Of a DNA stretch of 48,379 nucleotides, positions 25,687-33,259 are shown one piece after another. A program made the translations under genes and the position numbers. Within the stretch, counting starts at the first letter, position 1. Every line of letters begins with the position of its first letter. The notes below the pieces were generated by a model that ran no database searches, was not told the origin of the DNA, and saw only the letters and a program-made list of their open reading frames with translations. Source of the stretch: Candidatus Humimicrobium oleiphilum (lineage in GTDB: Bacteria; Actinomycetota; Humimicrobiia; Humimicrobiales; Humimicrobiaceae); the NCBI GenBank assembly GCA_002304935.1, contig DBPS01000022.1, positions 1 to 48,379 on the forward strand, in the 5' to 3' direction.

Positions 25687-26284
25687 GTTTAAATATATAG
25701 TTGCTGACCCCTTCCGGTACAAGATAATCTATCGGCCTGCCGCTTTTTATTCTTTCTCTTATATCTGTGGAAGAAATTGCAAGAGCAGGGACTTCCATGA
25801 CAAGTATTTTGCTGTCAACATTATTTCCGGTCATCCCGGAAAGATCTTTTTTTAATTCTTCCAGTTTAAGAAGATTATAACCCGGCCTTGTTGCAGCTAT
25901 CATATAGCAAAGACTAATTATTTCTTCCGTTTTTTTCCATGTAAGAATTTCCAGGATAGCATCGGCTCCTGTTATGAAGTAGAATTCAGTATCCATTCCA
26001 TAGGTTTTTTTCAATTCCTTTAAAGTATCTATTGTGTATGATTTTCCTTTTCTGTCTATTTCTATCCTTGAAACAAAAAACTTACTGTTTGAAGAGGTTG
26101 CAATAACAGTCATCAGATATCTGTGCTCAGCGATTTCTTCCTCACGATAATCTTTGTGCGGAGGATCTCCTGAAGGTATAAAAATAACTTTTTCCAGGCT
26201 GAACTGGTTTAATGCTTCCGCTGCAGTTACAAGATGCCCGTGGTGTATGGGATTAAATGTTCCACCCATTATTCCTATCTTCAT
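25670..26284 (-). CDS. nadD: nicotinate-nucleotide adenylyltransferase
   Basis: NadD makes deamido-NAD from NaMN and ATP. The 204-residue protein has the nucleotidyltransferase motif GGTFNPIHHGH (7-17), IPSGDPPHKD, TGADAILEILTWK and the C-terminal ISSTDIRERIKSG. Its ATG is 6 bases after the proA stop, and it overlaps yqeK. It probably belongs to an obgE/proB/proA/nadD/yqeK/LCP/rsfS/leuS transcript. Confidence 0.98.
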   Translation of the reverse strand: MKIGIMGGTFNPIHHGHLVTAAEALNQFSLEKVIFIPSGDPPHKDYREEEIAEHRYLMTVIATSSNSKFFVSRIEIDRKGKSYTIDTLKELKKTYGMDTEFYFITGADAILEILTWKKTEEIISLCYMIAATRPGYNLLKLEELKKDLSGMTGNNVDSKILVMEVPALAISSTDIRERIKSGRPIDYLVPEGVSNYIFKHGLYR

Positions 26285-26289
26285 TTATT

Positions 26290-27540
26290 TCATTTCCTTA
26301 TCTGTCCGCTGCCATAGATAATGAACTTATTTGTAGTTATCTGTCTCAAGCCCATAGGGCCTCTGAAATGCAGCTTCTGGGTACTGATACCTATTTCCGC
26401 ACCCATGCCGAACTGACCGCCATCAGTAAATCTGGTCGAAGCATTTACATATACGGTAGACGAATCGACATTTGAAGTAAAATACATAGCATTTTCATAA
26501 TCAGATGTGATTATTGAATCAGAATGCATTGAACCATATTTATTAATATGTTCAACTGCCTCTTTTGGGCTTTCAACAACCTTTACTGCCATTTTAAGGT
26601 CAAGATATTCTTCATACCAGTCTTCTTCTGCAGCAGGTTCTATGTCGTTATACATCCTGGCTATTGAAGGACAGCCCTTTATTATTACGTTTTTTTCTCT
26701 TAATGCATCTATGACTGCCCTGCCTGTAGTTTCAAGTACTGCTCTGTGAATAAGAAGTTTTTCTGCTGCATTGCACACACTCGGTCTCTGTGTTTTGGCA
26801 TTTATTACAATATCTATTACCTGTTTTTCACTTAGGCTGAATCTGGAATCAATATATATATGGCAATTCCCTATTCCTGTTTCAATTACCGGGATATTTG
26901 AATTTCTTACCACGCTTTCAATAAGCCCCTTGCCTCCTCTGGGAATAAGTACATCAATATATTGCCTTAAAGACATCATTTCCCGGGCATCTTCTCTTGA
27001 AACTGTGGGTATAAGCTGAATTAAATCCACAGGAAAGTTACTGTCTTTCAGAGACTGCCTCATGATTTCAACTATTTTTAAATTAGTATTCAGAGCATTG
27101 GAACTGCCCCTGAGTATTACTGCACTGCCTGCTTTAAGGCACAGAACTGCAGAGTCTACAGTAACATTAGGCCTTGCTTCAAAAATCATACCTATTACAC
27201 CAAAAGGAACTCTTATGTTTTTAAGCACAAGTCCGTTTGGAAGGTCATAACCGAAAATTACTTCTCCTACGGGATCATTTAGCGATATAACTTCAAGTAT
27301 ACTGTCTGATATTGATTTTATCCTTTCATCATTTAAAGACAGTCTGTCAAGCAGGCTTTCGCTTATGCTGCCTTTAGCCATATCACAATCTTTTTTATTT
27401 GCCTCTATGATTTCTGATGATTTTTCAATCAGTGCAGACGATATGTTTTTAAGTACCTGGTTTTTCATGCCAGTATTTATATCTGCCAGAAAATACGAAG
27501 CTTCTTTAGCTCTTTTTGCTATATCATAAACTATGCTCAT
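26290..27540 (-). CDS. proA: gamma-glutamyl phosphate reductase
   Basis: ProA reduces glutamyl-5-phosphate to the semialdehyde, the second step of proline synthesis. From the ATG at 27540 it is 416 residues, the usual size (E. coli 417). Family features are FEARPNVTVDSAVLCLKAG, LIPRGGKGLIE, IGNCHIYID and the cysteine region RPSVCNAAEKLL. This ATG has TCAGGAG just upstream; the ATG at 27573, which overlaps proB, would add 11 unneeded residues. The partner gene proB lies directly upstream. Confidence 0.98.
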   Translation of the reverse strand: MSIVYDIAKRAKEASYFLADINTGMKNQVLKNISSALIEKSSEIIEANKKDCDMAKGSISESLLDRLSLNDERIKSISDSILEVISLNDPVGEVIFGYDLPNGLVLKNIRVPFGVIGMIFEARPNVTVDSAVLCLKAGSAVILRGSSNALNTNLKIVEIMRQSLKDSNFPVDLIQLIPTVSREDAREMMSLRQYIDVLIPRGGKGLIESVVRNSNIPVIETGIGNCHIYIDSRFSLSEKQVIDIVINAKTQRPSVCNAAEKLLIHRAVLETTGRAVIDALREKNVIIKGCPSIARMYNDIEPAAEEDWYEEYLDLKMAVKVVESPKEAVEHINKYGSMHSDSIITSDYENAMYFTSNVDSSTVYVNASTRFTDGGQFGMGAEIGISTQKLHFRGPMGLRQITTNKFIIYGSGQIRK

Positions 27541-27569
27541 CCGATCTCCTGACCTGAATTGTGATAAAA

Positions 27570-28703
27570 TCATAAAACAAACATACTATCCCTGTGTATT
27601 ATTTCACAACACAGGCTGCATCCAAATTCTTCCAGTATATTTTTTTCTCTCTTGCCTTTAATCTTTATTATCTCATCGCTGGTAAAATTTGATATACCTT
27701 TGGCAATGGTTCTGTCGTCACTTGTAATTATTGCTATATTGTCTCCCTTGACAAATTTACCGTTTACTTCAATAACTCCAACAGGAAGAAGGCTCTTGCC
27801 CTTTCTGACTATTGCTTCTTCAGCTCCCCTGTCGATTTTTATAGAACCTTTTGTTATCATTCCGAAAGCAATCCATCTTTTGACACTTGCAATTTTCTTT
27901 GATTCTTCCGGGACAAAAAAAGTCCCGATATCTGAACCAGACAATATTCTTTTCAGTACGTTTTCTTTTCTGCTGTTTGCGATAACCATCGGGATTCCTG
28001 AAAAAGAACAAATCTTAGCTGCTCTTATTTTTGTTATCATCCCCCCTGAACCGTAGCTGGAGCCGATTCCGCCAGCAGTTTTTTCAATATCTTCGGTAAC
28101 AGAACTCACAACTGATATAAGCTCAGCATTTTTAAAAACCTGTGGATTTTTAGAATAAAGCCCGTCGATATCTGACAGGATTATCAGAAGGTCAGCTTCT
28201 GTCAGTCCGGCGACCAAAGCTGCCAGAGTATCGTTATCACCAAACTTGATTTCATCCAGTGCCACACTGTCGTTTTCATTGATTATAGGTATTACATCCA
28301 TATTAAGGAGAGTTATTATTGTATTTTTTATATTAAGATATTGTTCCCTTTTTGTAGTATCTTCACGTGATAAAAGAATCTGTCCGACTTTTTTATCCAT
28401 TTTATAGAAAAAGCTACTGTATACTCTCATAAGGTCATGCTGTCCTACAGCTGCAACTGCCTGCAGCTCAGGAAATTTTTTTGGTTTTTCACTGAGTCTG
28501 AGGTATTTTATGCCAGCTGCAATAGCTCCGCTTGTCACTATAATGGTTTTCAGGCCTTCATCCCATAAACCAGAGATTTCAGAAGTAAATTTCATGAGAT
28601 TATCCATGTCAAGCCCGCCAACAGGAGAAGTCAGGCTGCTTGAACCGATTTTTATAACAACTTTTTTAACTCTTCTTAAATGTTTTTTTCTTAATTCTTC
28701 CAA
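27570..28703 (-). CDS. proB: glutamate 5-kinase with PUA domain
   Basis: ProB phosphorylates glutamate, the first and feedback-controlled step of proline synthesis. The 377-residue protein has an amino-acid kinase domain (VVIKIGSSSLTSPVGG, SGAIAAGIKYL, INENDSVALDEIKFGDNDTL, GSSYGSGGMITKIRAA) and a C-terminal PUA domain (about 285-375). The start codon is TTG at 28703. It follows obgE by 15 bases. Its stop lies 29 bases upstream of the preferred proA start. Confidence 0.98.
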   Translation of the reverse strand: MEELRKKHLRRVKKVVIKIGSSSLTSPVGGLDMDNLMKFTSEISGLWDEGLKTIIVTSGAIAAGIKYLRLSEKPKKFPELQAVAAVGQHDLMRVYSSFFYKMDKKVGQILLSREDTTKREQYLNIKNTIITLLNMDVIPIINENDSVALDEIKFGDNDTLAALVAGLTEADLLIILSDIDGLYSKNPQVFKNAELISVVSSVTEDIEKTAGGIGSSYGSGGMITKIRAAKICSFSGIPMVIANSRKENVLKRILSGSDIGTFFVPEESKKIASVKRWIAFGMITKGSIKIDRGAEEAIVRKGKSLLPVGVIEVNGKFVKGDNIAIITSDDRTIAKGISNFTSDEIIKIKGKREKNILEEFGCSLCCEIIHRDSMFVL

Positions 28704-28718
28704 TTTATATTCTTATGT

Positions 28719-30029
28719 TTATTCAATAAGTTCAAAAACCAGTTCGCCGATTATTATTGTTGAACCTTCGTTTATGCCCATTTTTTTAAGTTTATCACCA
28801 ATACCCATTTTTTTTAATTTATTCCTCAGATATATAAGAGCTTCTTCATTTTCAAGATTAGTCATGGATATTATTCTTTCAAGCCTTTTGTTTTTAACGA
28901 CATATTCACCATTGACATTTTTTACCTCAATATTATCTATTGAATATTCGTCTTCTTCCAGTGTATACACTGCTTTTGCAGCAGCATCTTCTTTTTCTTT
29001 GTCCATAACACTTTCATGGATTTTCTTCTTTTCCTCTGCTACTTTTTTGGTAAGAGTTTTTATAAATATATCAATATTCTCCCCTGTAAAAGCAGAAATA
29101 AAAATTATATCTTTATCTGTATGCTTTTTTAGCTTTTTCTCTATTTTTATCAGAGCCGATCTGTCTGAAATAACATCTATCTTGTTTACGGCAACAATAT
29201 AATTTTTTTCATATAATTCTTTATCAAATAATTTCAGTTCCTGCCTTAATTCAAGAAAATTTTTTGAAACGTCCGTATTATTTAAGACTGCATATTCGAT
29301 ATCAAGCACAAATACATTAAGTATCGCCCTCATTATATGTCTTAAGAATTTATCTCCCAGTCCGACTCCTGCATGTGCTCCTTTAATGATGCCGGGGATA
29401 TCTGCAACTACATAATTTGTATCACCGGATGAAACGACTCCCAGGTTAGGTATTAAAGTAGTAAAAGGATAATCTGCAATCCTGGGTCTGGCATTTGAAA
29501 TCTTGCTTATGAGCGTTGATTTCCCGGCGTTCGGGTACCCTACAAGAGCGACGTCTGCAAGCAGTCTTAATTCCAGCTCAATCCACTGCTCTTCTGTTTT
29601 TTCGCCTTTTTCAGCAAATGATGGGAACTTAAGCCTCTGGGAGACAAAACTGGCATTGCCTCTTCCGCCTATGCCTCCTTTTGCAGCAATGAATTCTGCC
29701 CCTTCTTCTTCAAGATCTGCAAGCATTTCTTTATTTGCATTTTTAATTATTGTTCCTATGGGAACCTGGATAATAAGGTCTTCCCCGTTTCTGCCAGCCT
29801 TTTTGTTTGATGCGCCGTTCTCTCCGTTTATAGCCTTATAATGAACCTTGTTTTTAAAATTATATAATGTGCTTACATTAGAGGAAGCTCTAAATATTAC
29901 TGCTCCTCCCCGACCTCCGTTTCCACCGCATGCAATCTTTTTTTTACGGTCTTTCAGGACAAAGAAAGAAGCACTTCCGGAACCTCCGTCTCCTGGTTTT
30001 ATATTTATTTTTGCTTCATCTAAAAACAT
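28719..30029 (-). CDS. obgE: Obg/CgtA ribosome-associated GTPase
   Basis: A 436-residue GTPase with an N-terminal glycine-rich Obg fold (1-158: GDGGSGSASF, CGGNGGRGG), a G domain with G1 GYPNAGKST and G3 VADIPGIIKGAHAG, and a C-terminal OCT domain (about 355-436). It acts in 50S maturation and growth control. The order rplU-rpmA-obgE is widespread. Here a terminator lies between rpmA and obgE, so obgE probably also has its own promoter in 30090-30160. Confidence 0.98.
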   Translation of the reverse strand: MFLDEAKINIKPGDGGSGSASFFVLKDRKKKIACGGNGGRGGAVIFRASSNVSTLYNFKNKVHYKAINGENGASNKKAGRNGEDLIIQVPIGTIIKNANKEMLADLEEEGAEFIAAKGGIGGRGNASFVSQRLKFPSFAEKGEKTEEQWIELELRLLADVALVGYPNAGKSTLISKISNARPRIADYPFTTLIPNLGVVSSGDTNYVVADIPGIIKGAHAGVGLGDKFLRHIMRAILNVFVLDIEYAVLNNTDVSKNFLELRQELKLFDKELYEKNYIVAVNKIDVISDRSALIKIEKKLKKHTDKDIIFISAFTGENIDIFIKTLTKKVAEEKKKIHESVMDKEKEDAAAKAVYTLEEDEYSIDNIEVKNVNGEYVVKNKRLERIISMTNLENEEALIYLRNKLKKMGIGDKLKKMGINEGSTIIIGELVFELIE

Positions 30030-30054
30030 ATTCAGATATAATAAAGGTCAGTTA

Positions 30055-30087
30055 TAAAAAAATCGAGCAGTAAAATATGCCCGATTT
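30055..30087 (-). terminator. rho-independent terminator after rpmA
   Basis: On the minus strand AATCGGGC (30086-30079) pairs with GCTCGATT (30068-30061, one G-T pair) and is followed by seven Ts. It lies 77 bases after the rpmA stop and would end the rplU-rpmA transcript ahead of obgE. Confidence 0.75.
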
Positions 30088-30164
30088 TATATTAAAATTA
30101 TATTGATTTTTTAAAGCTGTAATACACTTTTTAATTTAAATTACAGGCTTTTCAAAAATATTGA

Positions 30165-30416
30165 CTAACTGATTATATTAACTACTTTTCCCTTTTTGGA
30201 ATTTTTTACAAACTCAATAATACCGTCAGCTTTGGCAAAAAGAGTAAAGTCTCTTCCCATGCCGACATTATTTCCCGGTCTGTATTTGGAACCTCTCTGC
30301 CTGAGTATAATGTTCCCTGCTTTTGCAGTCTGGCCTGCAAATAATTTAATTCCAAGATATTTTGGATTACTGTCTCTTCCGTTTCTTGAACTTCCTACAC
30401 CTTTTTTGCTTGACAT
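30165..30416 (-). CDS. rpmA: 50S ribosomal protein L27
   Basis: The 83-residue basic protein has the L27 features SSKKGVGSSRNGRDSNPKYL, RQRGSKYRPGNNVGMGRDFT and LFAKADGIIEFV. L27's flexible N-terminus reaches the peptidyl-transferase centre. It has no cleavable N-terminal leader of the kind removed by the Prp protease in Firmicutes, and accordingly no prp gene lies between rplU and rpmA. The ATG follows GGGAG; it lies 9 bases after rplU. Confidence 0.98.
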   Translation of the reverse strand: MSSKKGVGSSRNGRDSNPKYLGIKLFAGQTAKAGNIILRQRGSKYRPGNNVGMGRDFTLFAKADGIIEFVKNSKKGKVVNIIS

Positions 30417-30425
30417 ATCTGCTCC

Positions 30426-30743
30426 CTATTTCTTAACACTTATCTTATCAAGGCTTAATAAAGTAAGATTCTGTCTGTGCCCTACTTTTCTGTGATATCT
30501 TTTTTTGGATTTGTATTTATAGGCAATTACTTTGTCGCCTCTGAACTGCTTTTTTATTGTGCCTTCAATTACTACATCCGATAAAGACGGACTTCCTATC
30601 TCTATTTTATCCCCGTCACTAAACAGATTTACATCAGTTATTTTAACTTTATCACCTTCATTACCTTCAATTCTTTCCAAAACTATATTAGAATTTTCAG
30701 TAACTTTATATTGTTTACCCCCACTTGTTATTATCGCGTAAAT
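30426..30743 (-). CDS. rplU: 50S ribosomal protein L21, apparently starting at an AUU codon
   Basis: L21 binds 23S rRNA. Family text runs through the whole frame from 30743: (M)YAIITSGGKQYKV, then GDKVKITDV near the middle and KKRYHRKVGHRQ near the end. That gives 105 residues, the normal length. There is no ATG, GTG or TTG at the family start: the codon where all L21s have Met is ATT (30743-30741). It stands 6 bases after a perfect GAGGAGG (30756-30750). The first conventional codon, TTG at 30680, would remove the conserved first 21 residues, including GGKQYKV. AUU initiation is therefore the best reading unless there is a base error. A strong promoter lies about 100 bases upstream. Confidence 0.93.
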   Translation of the reverse strand: MYAIITSGGKQYKVTENSNIVLERIEGNEGDKVKITDVNLFSDGDKIEIGSPSLSDVVIEGTIKKQFRGDKVIAYKYKSKKRYHRKVGHRQNLTLLSLDKISVKK

Positions 30744-30749
30744 TTTGGG

Positions 30750-30756
30750 CCTCCTC
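30750..30756 (-). promoter_or_regulatory. ribosome-binding site that fixes the rplU AUU start
   Basis: GAGGAGG on the minus strand matches the anti-Shine-Dalgarno core and stands 6 bases (CCCAAA) before the ATT at 30743. Nothing else it could serve lies within range. Confidence 0.85.
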
Positions 30757-30847
30757 TTATTAAAAAGAAATAATACTTATAATTAAAAACCGGCAACGAT
30801 ATTTTACATAATATAATTAAAATATCAATATAAAACCACAAAAAATG

Positions 30848-30877
30848 ATATTAACACAGCAATAATTTTAATGTCAA
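30848..30877 (-). promoter_or_regulatory. sigma-A-type promoter for rplU-rpmA
   Basis: On the minus strand a perfect -35 TTGACA (30877-30872), an 18-base spacer and -10 TAATAT (30853-30848) precede rplU. It lies in the 152-base gap after the rng stop and would give a leader of about 95 bases. The L21-L27 operon thus appears to be expressed separately from the rng transcript. Confidence 0.7.
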
Positions 30878-30895
30878 ACATTACTTAAGTGTAAT

Positions 30896-32566
30896 TTAGA
30901 TTATTTTTGCTACTGCGCTTGTTTTTGAGACGCTTATTATCTCTGCTGTTACACGTTTGCCCATATATTTTTTGCCATTTATTATCTGTATTATATAGCC
31001 ATCTGTCCTGGCAAGGGCATCATTGGAATTATGGAGATAAGTTTCTTCGATAAGAAGCTCTATCTGATCGCCGATTTTAAAAGGTTTGGCTGCATCTTCA
31101 ATTTCCTTAAATGTGCCTTTTGCTGCTATTATCATACCGTCCATCGGCAGGCTGTCATCTCCTTTTACTATGATGTGTTTCTTTGTTAAAGATTCCAGCA
31201 GTTTAAGATTTCGTCCGCCCTGGCCTATTATCTGGCATGCTATAGATGTGTTTAATTTGAATAAAAATGCTTTTTCGGGATTTTTGATGGCAGCTGTCTT
31301 TATCTTTCTCTCAATCTCATATTTAATGGTTTCTTCCGATTTTACAAATCCCGTACCTGAGCAGCACGGACATGGTTTGCATAATGCTCCAAGTATTCCG
31401 TCTGAAACGTTCTTTCTTGTCATCTCAAGCAGACCGAATTTCGAAAAATTCAGTACTTCGGTTTTGGTTTTATCTTTTTCCAGGCACTGCCTGAATTTTT
31501 CCAGTACTTTCTGCTTATCCTTCTCGCTTGTCATGTCTATAAAATCTATTACAATCAAACCACCTATATCTCTGAGCTTTAATTGTGAGCAGATGGCTTC
31601 AGCAGCTTCAAGATTTGTCCTGAGTATTGTATCAGATGCATTTTTATTTGATGTATATTTTCCGGTATTAACATCTATGGATGTCAGAGCTTCTCCATAA
31701 TCTATTACAATAAATCCCCCTGATTTCAGCCATACTCTTTTTTCAATAGCGCTTTCTATGACTTCATTGACATTGAAATATTCAAAGAGATCACCCGGAC
31801 CGTTGAACAAATAAAGTTTTGAAAAATCAACTCCGATATTCCCCAGATACCTTGAAATATCTTTTTTTGTTTCTTTGCTATCTACATGTATCGCATTAAA
31901 TTCACTTGAAAACATATCCCTTAGTATCCTGAGAACAACAGGCTGTTCATTAATAACAAGGGAAGGCTGGCTGGTTCTTGAAATCCTTCTCTGGATCTCA
32001 TTCCATGTTTTCATTAATATTTTAAGATCTCTTTTTAAAATATTTTTGTCTGCACTTCTTGCAGCAGTCCTTACTATTATCCCATAATCCTTGGGCTTTA
32101 TTTCTTTTGCAATCTGTCTTAAGGACTCTCTTTCGTTATCATTAAGTTTTCTTGAAACACCTATTCCATCATTAAATGGCGCAAGAACCAGGTATCTTCC
32201 CGGAATTGAAATAAAAGTAGTAAGGCGTGCACCTTTGCTTTTCATTGGATCTTTTGTAACCTGTACTACAATATTCTGATTAGGTTTAAGTATGTGCTGG
32301 ATTTTTTTATGTGTTTCTTCACTTTCCTCAAAATCCATATCAAGTGCAATTTCATTGATATAAAGGAAAGCATTTTTTTCTTCACCAATATCTACAAAAG
32401 CTGCATCAAGGCTTGGAAGGACATTCTCAACCCTTCCGACATAAATATTGCCTACTATTGATTTTTTGAACTTTCTGTCAAAATAAAGTTCAGTTACCCG
32501 GCTGTCATCAAGAATAGCTACCCTGGTTTCGCCGTCTCCAGAGCTTACAAGCATCTCTTTACTCAA
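30896..32566 (-). CDS. rng: ribonuclease G/E
   Basis: The protein has about 556 residues. An N-terminal S1-like RNA-binding domain holds GNIYVGRVENVLPSLDAAFV and the catalytic DNase I-like part has SIDVNTGK (D298) and IVIDFIDM (D341). A CPCCSGTG zinc-link region lies near 399-406. A C-terminal segment (about 490-555, GDQIELLIEETYL to RVTAEIISVSKTSA) looks like a TRAM-type OB domain, an addition not found in E. coli Rng. It processes rRNA and mRNA. The preferred start is TTG at 32566, nine bases after AAGGAG; TTG 32575 is only one base from that site, and the family text starts at 32566. Confidence 0.96.
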   Translation of the reverse strand: MSKEMLVSSGDGETRVAILDDSRVTELYFDRKFKKSIVGNIYVGRVENVLPSLDAAFVDIGEEKNAFLYINEIALDMDFEESEETHKKIQHILKPNQNIVVQVTKDPMKSKGARLTTFISIPGRYLVLAPFNDGIGVSRKLNDNERESLRQIAKEIKPKDYGIIVRTAARSADKNILKRDLKILMKTWNEIQRRISRTSQPSLVINEQPVVLRILRDMFSSEFNAIHVDSKETKKDISRYLGNIGVDFSKLYLFNGPGDLFEYFNVNEVIESAIEKRVWLKSGGFIVIDYGEALTSIDVNTGKYTSNKNASDTILRTNLEAAEAICSQLKLRDIGGLIVIDFIDMTSEKDKQKVLEKFRQCLEKDKTKTEVLNFSKFGLLEMTRKNVSDGILGALCKPCPCCSGTGFVKSEETIKYEIERKIKTAAIKNPEKAFLFKLNTSIACQIIGQGGRNLKLLESLTKKHIIVKGDDSLPMDGMIIAAKGTFKEIEDAAKPFKIGDQIELLIEETYLHNSNDALARTDGYIIQIINGKKYMGKRVTAEIISVSKTSAVAKII

Positions 32567-32585
32567 ATTGTCCAAACTCCTTTAA

Positions 32586-33251
32586 TCAAACAATATCCAT
32601 GGGAGTTTTAAGAATATCCCCTCTTATCACATAAGCTTCTTCCTTAAAAAAATCCATAATACCCACATTTTTATTGTTTGATAAATATCTTAAATTTATT
32701 AAAAAATCATTAAACTTGAATATCTTATTATCATTTAACATCTTAGTATATCCAAATATATTTAAATAAACAATATCGGCGTCATCCTGAGACTCCGAAA
32801 ATTCATACATCCATATTGATTTGATTTCTTTCTTTATGCTATCGATTTCATTTTTATATTCTTCCAAAATTGATTTGTCATCAAAGCAAAGCCTGAAAAC
32901 ATATTTTATCACAGAAATATCAGCCATAAGGCTGGGCAGTTTTTCCTTATGAAATACTGCATCAAGAATTTTTAATCCGTATCCCAGATTATTATTTAAA
33001 TCAATTACAAATCTGCCGAGATCGATTTTTTCACATACTTCCATATCTGCATATTCAGCAAGGCTGCCAAGGCCTACAGGTACCGGAAAACTGAAATTAA
33101 GCTTCGGATTAGGATTAAAGCCTTCACTATACCTTATAGGTATTTTCGATCTTCTCGCTGCCATAATCAAAAGTCTTACAGTTTCAAGATGGGAAATATA
33201 TTTAAATTCATTTATTTTTTGAAATTTAAACCTTATTTTGTAGTTTTCCAT
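32586..33251 (-). CDS. DUF2344 / TIGR03936 radical-SAM-linked protein
   Basis: The 221-residue protein matches the TIGR03936/DUF2344 family: RFKFQKINEFKYISHLETVR, RRSKIPIRYSEGFNPNPKLN and FPVPVGLGSLAEYADMEV. Members are encoded next to, or fused with, the TIGR03960 radical SAM protein, as here 8 bases downstream of it. The motif around RYSEGFNP suggests nucleic-acid or tRNA-related binding, but the function is unknown. Its link with rng, rplU and rpmA is conserved in many anaerobes, hinting at an RNA or ribosome modification role (inference). Confidence 0.92.
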   Translation of the reverse strand: MENYKIRFKFQKINEFKYISHLETVRLLIMAARRSKIPIRYSEGFNPNPKLNFSFPVPVGLGSLAEYADMEVCEKIDLGRFVIDLNNNLGYGLKILDAVFHKEKLPSLMADISVIKYVFRLCFDDKSILEEYKNEIDSIKKEIKSIWMYEFSESQDDADIVYLNIFGYTKMLNDNKIFKFNDFLINLRYLSNNKNVGIMDFFKEEAYVIRGDILKTPMDIV

Positions 33252-33259
33252 ATATTCTT

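Noticed and set aside
28740..28830. Apparent 9-codon duplication (KLKKMGI twice) at the ObgE C-terminus
   Set aside because: The Obg OCT domain normally has two similar helices at this place, so the likeness is family structure and not a recent duplication.
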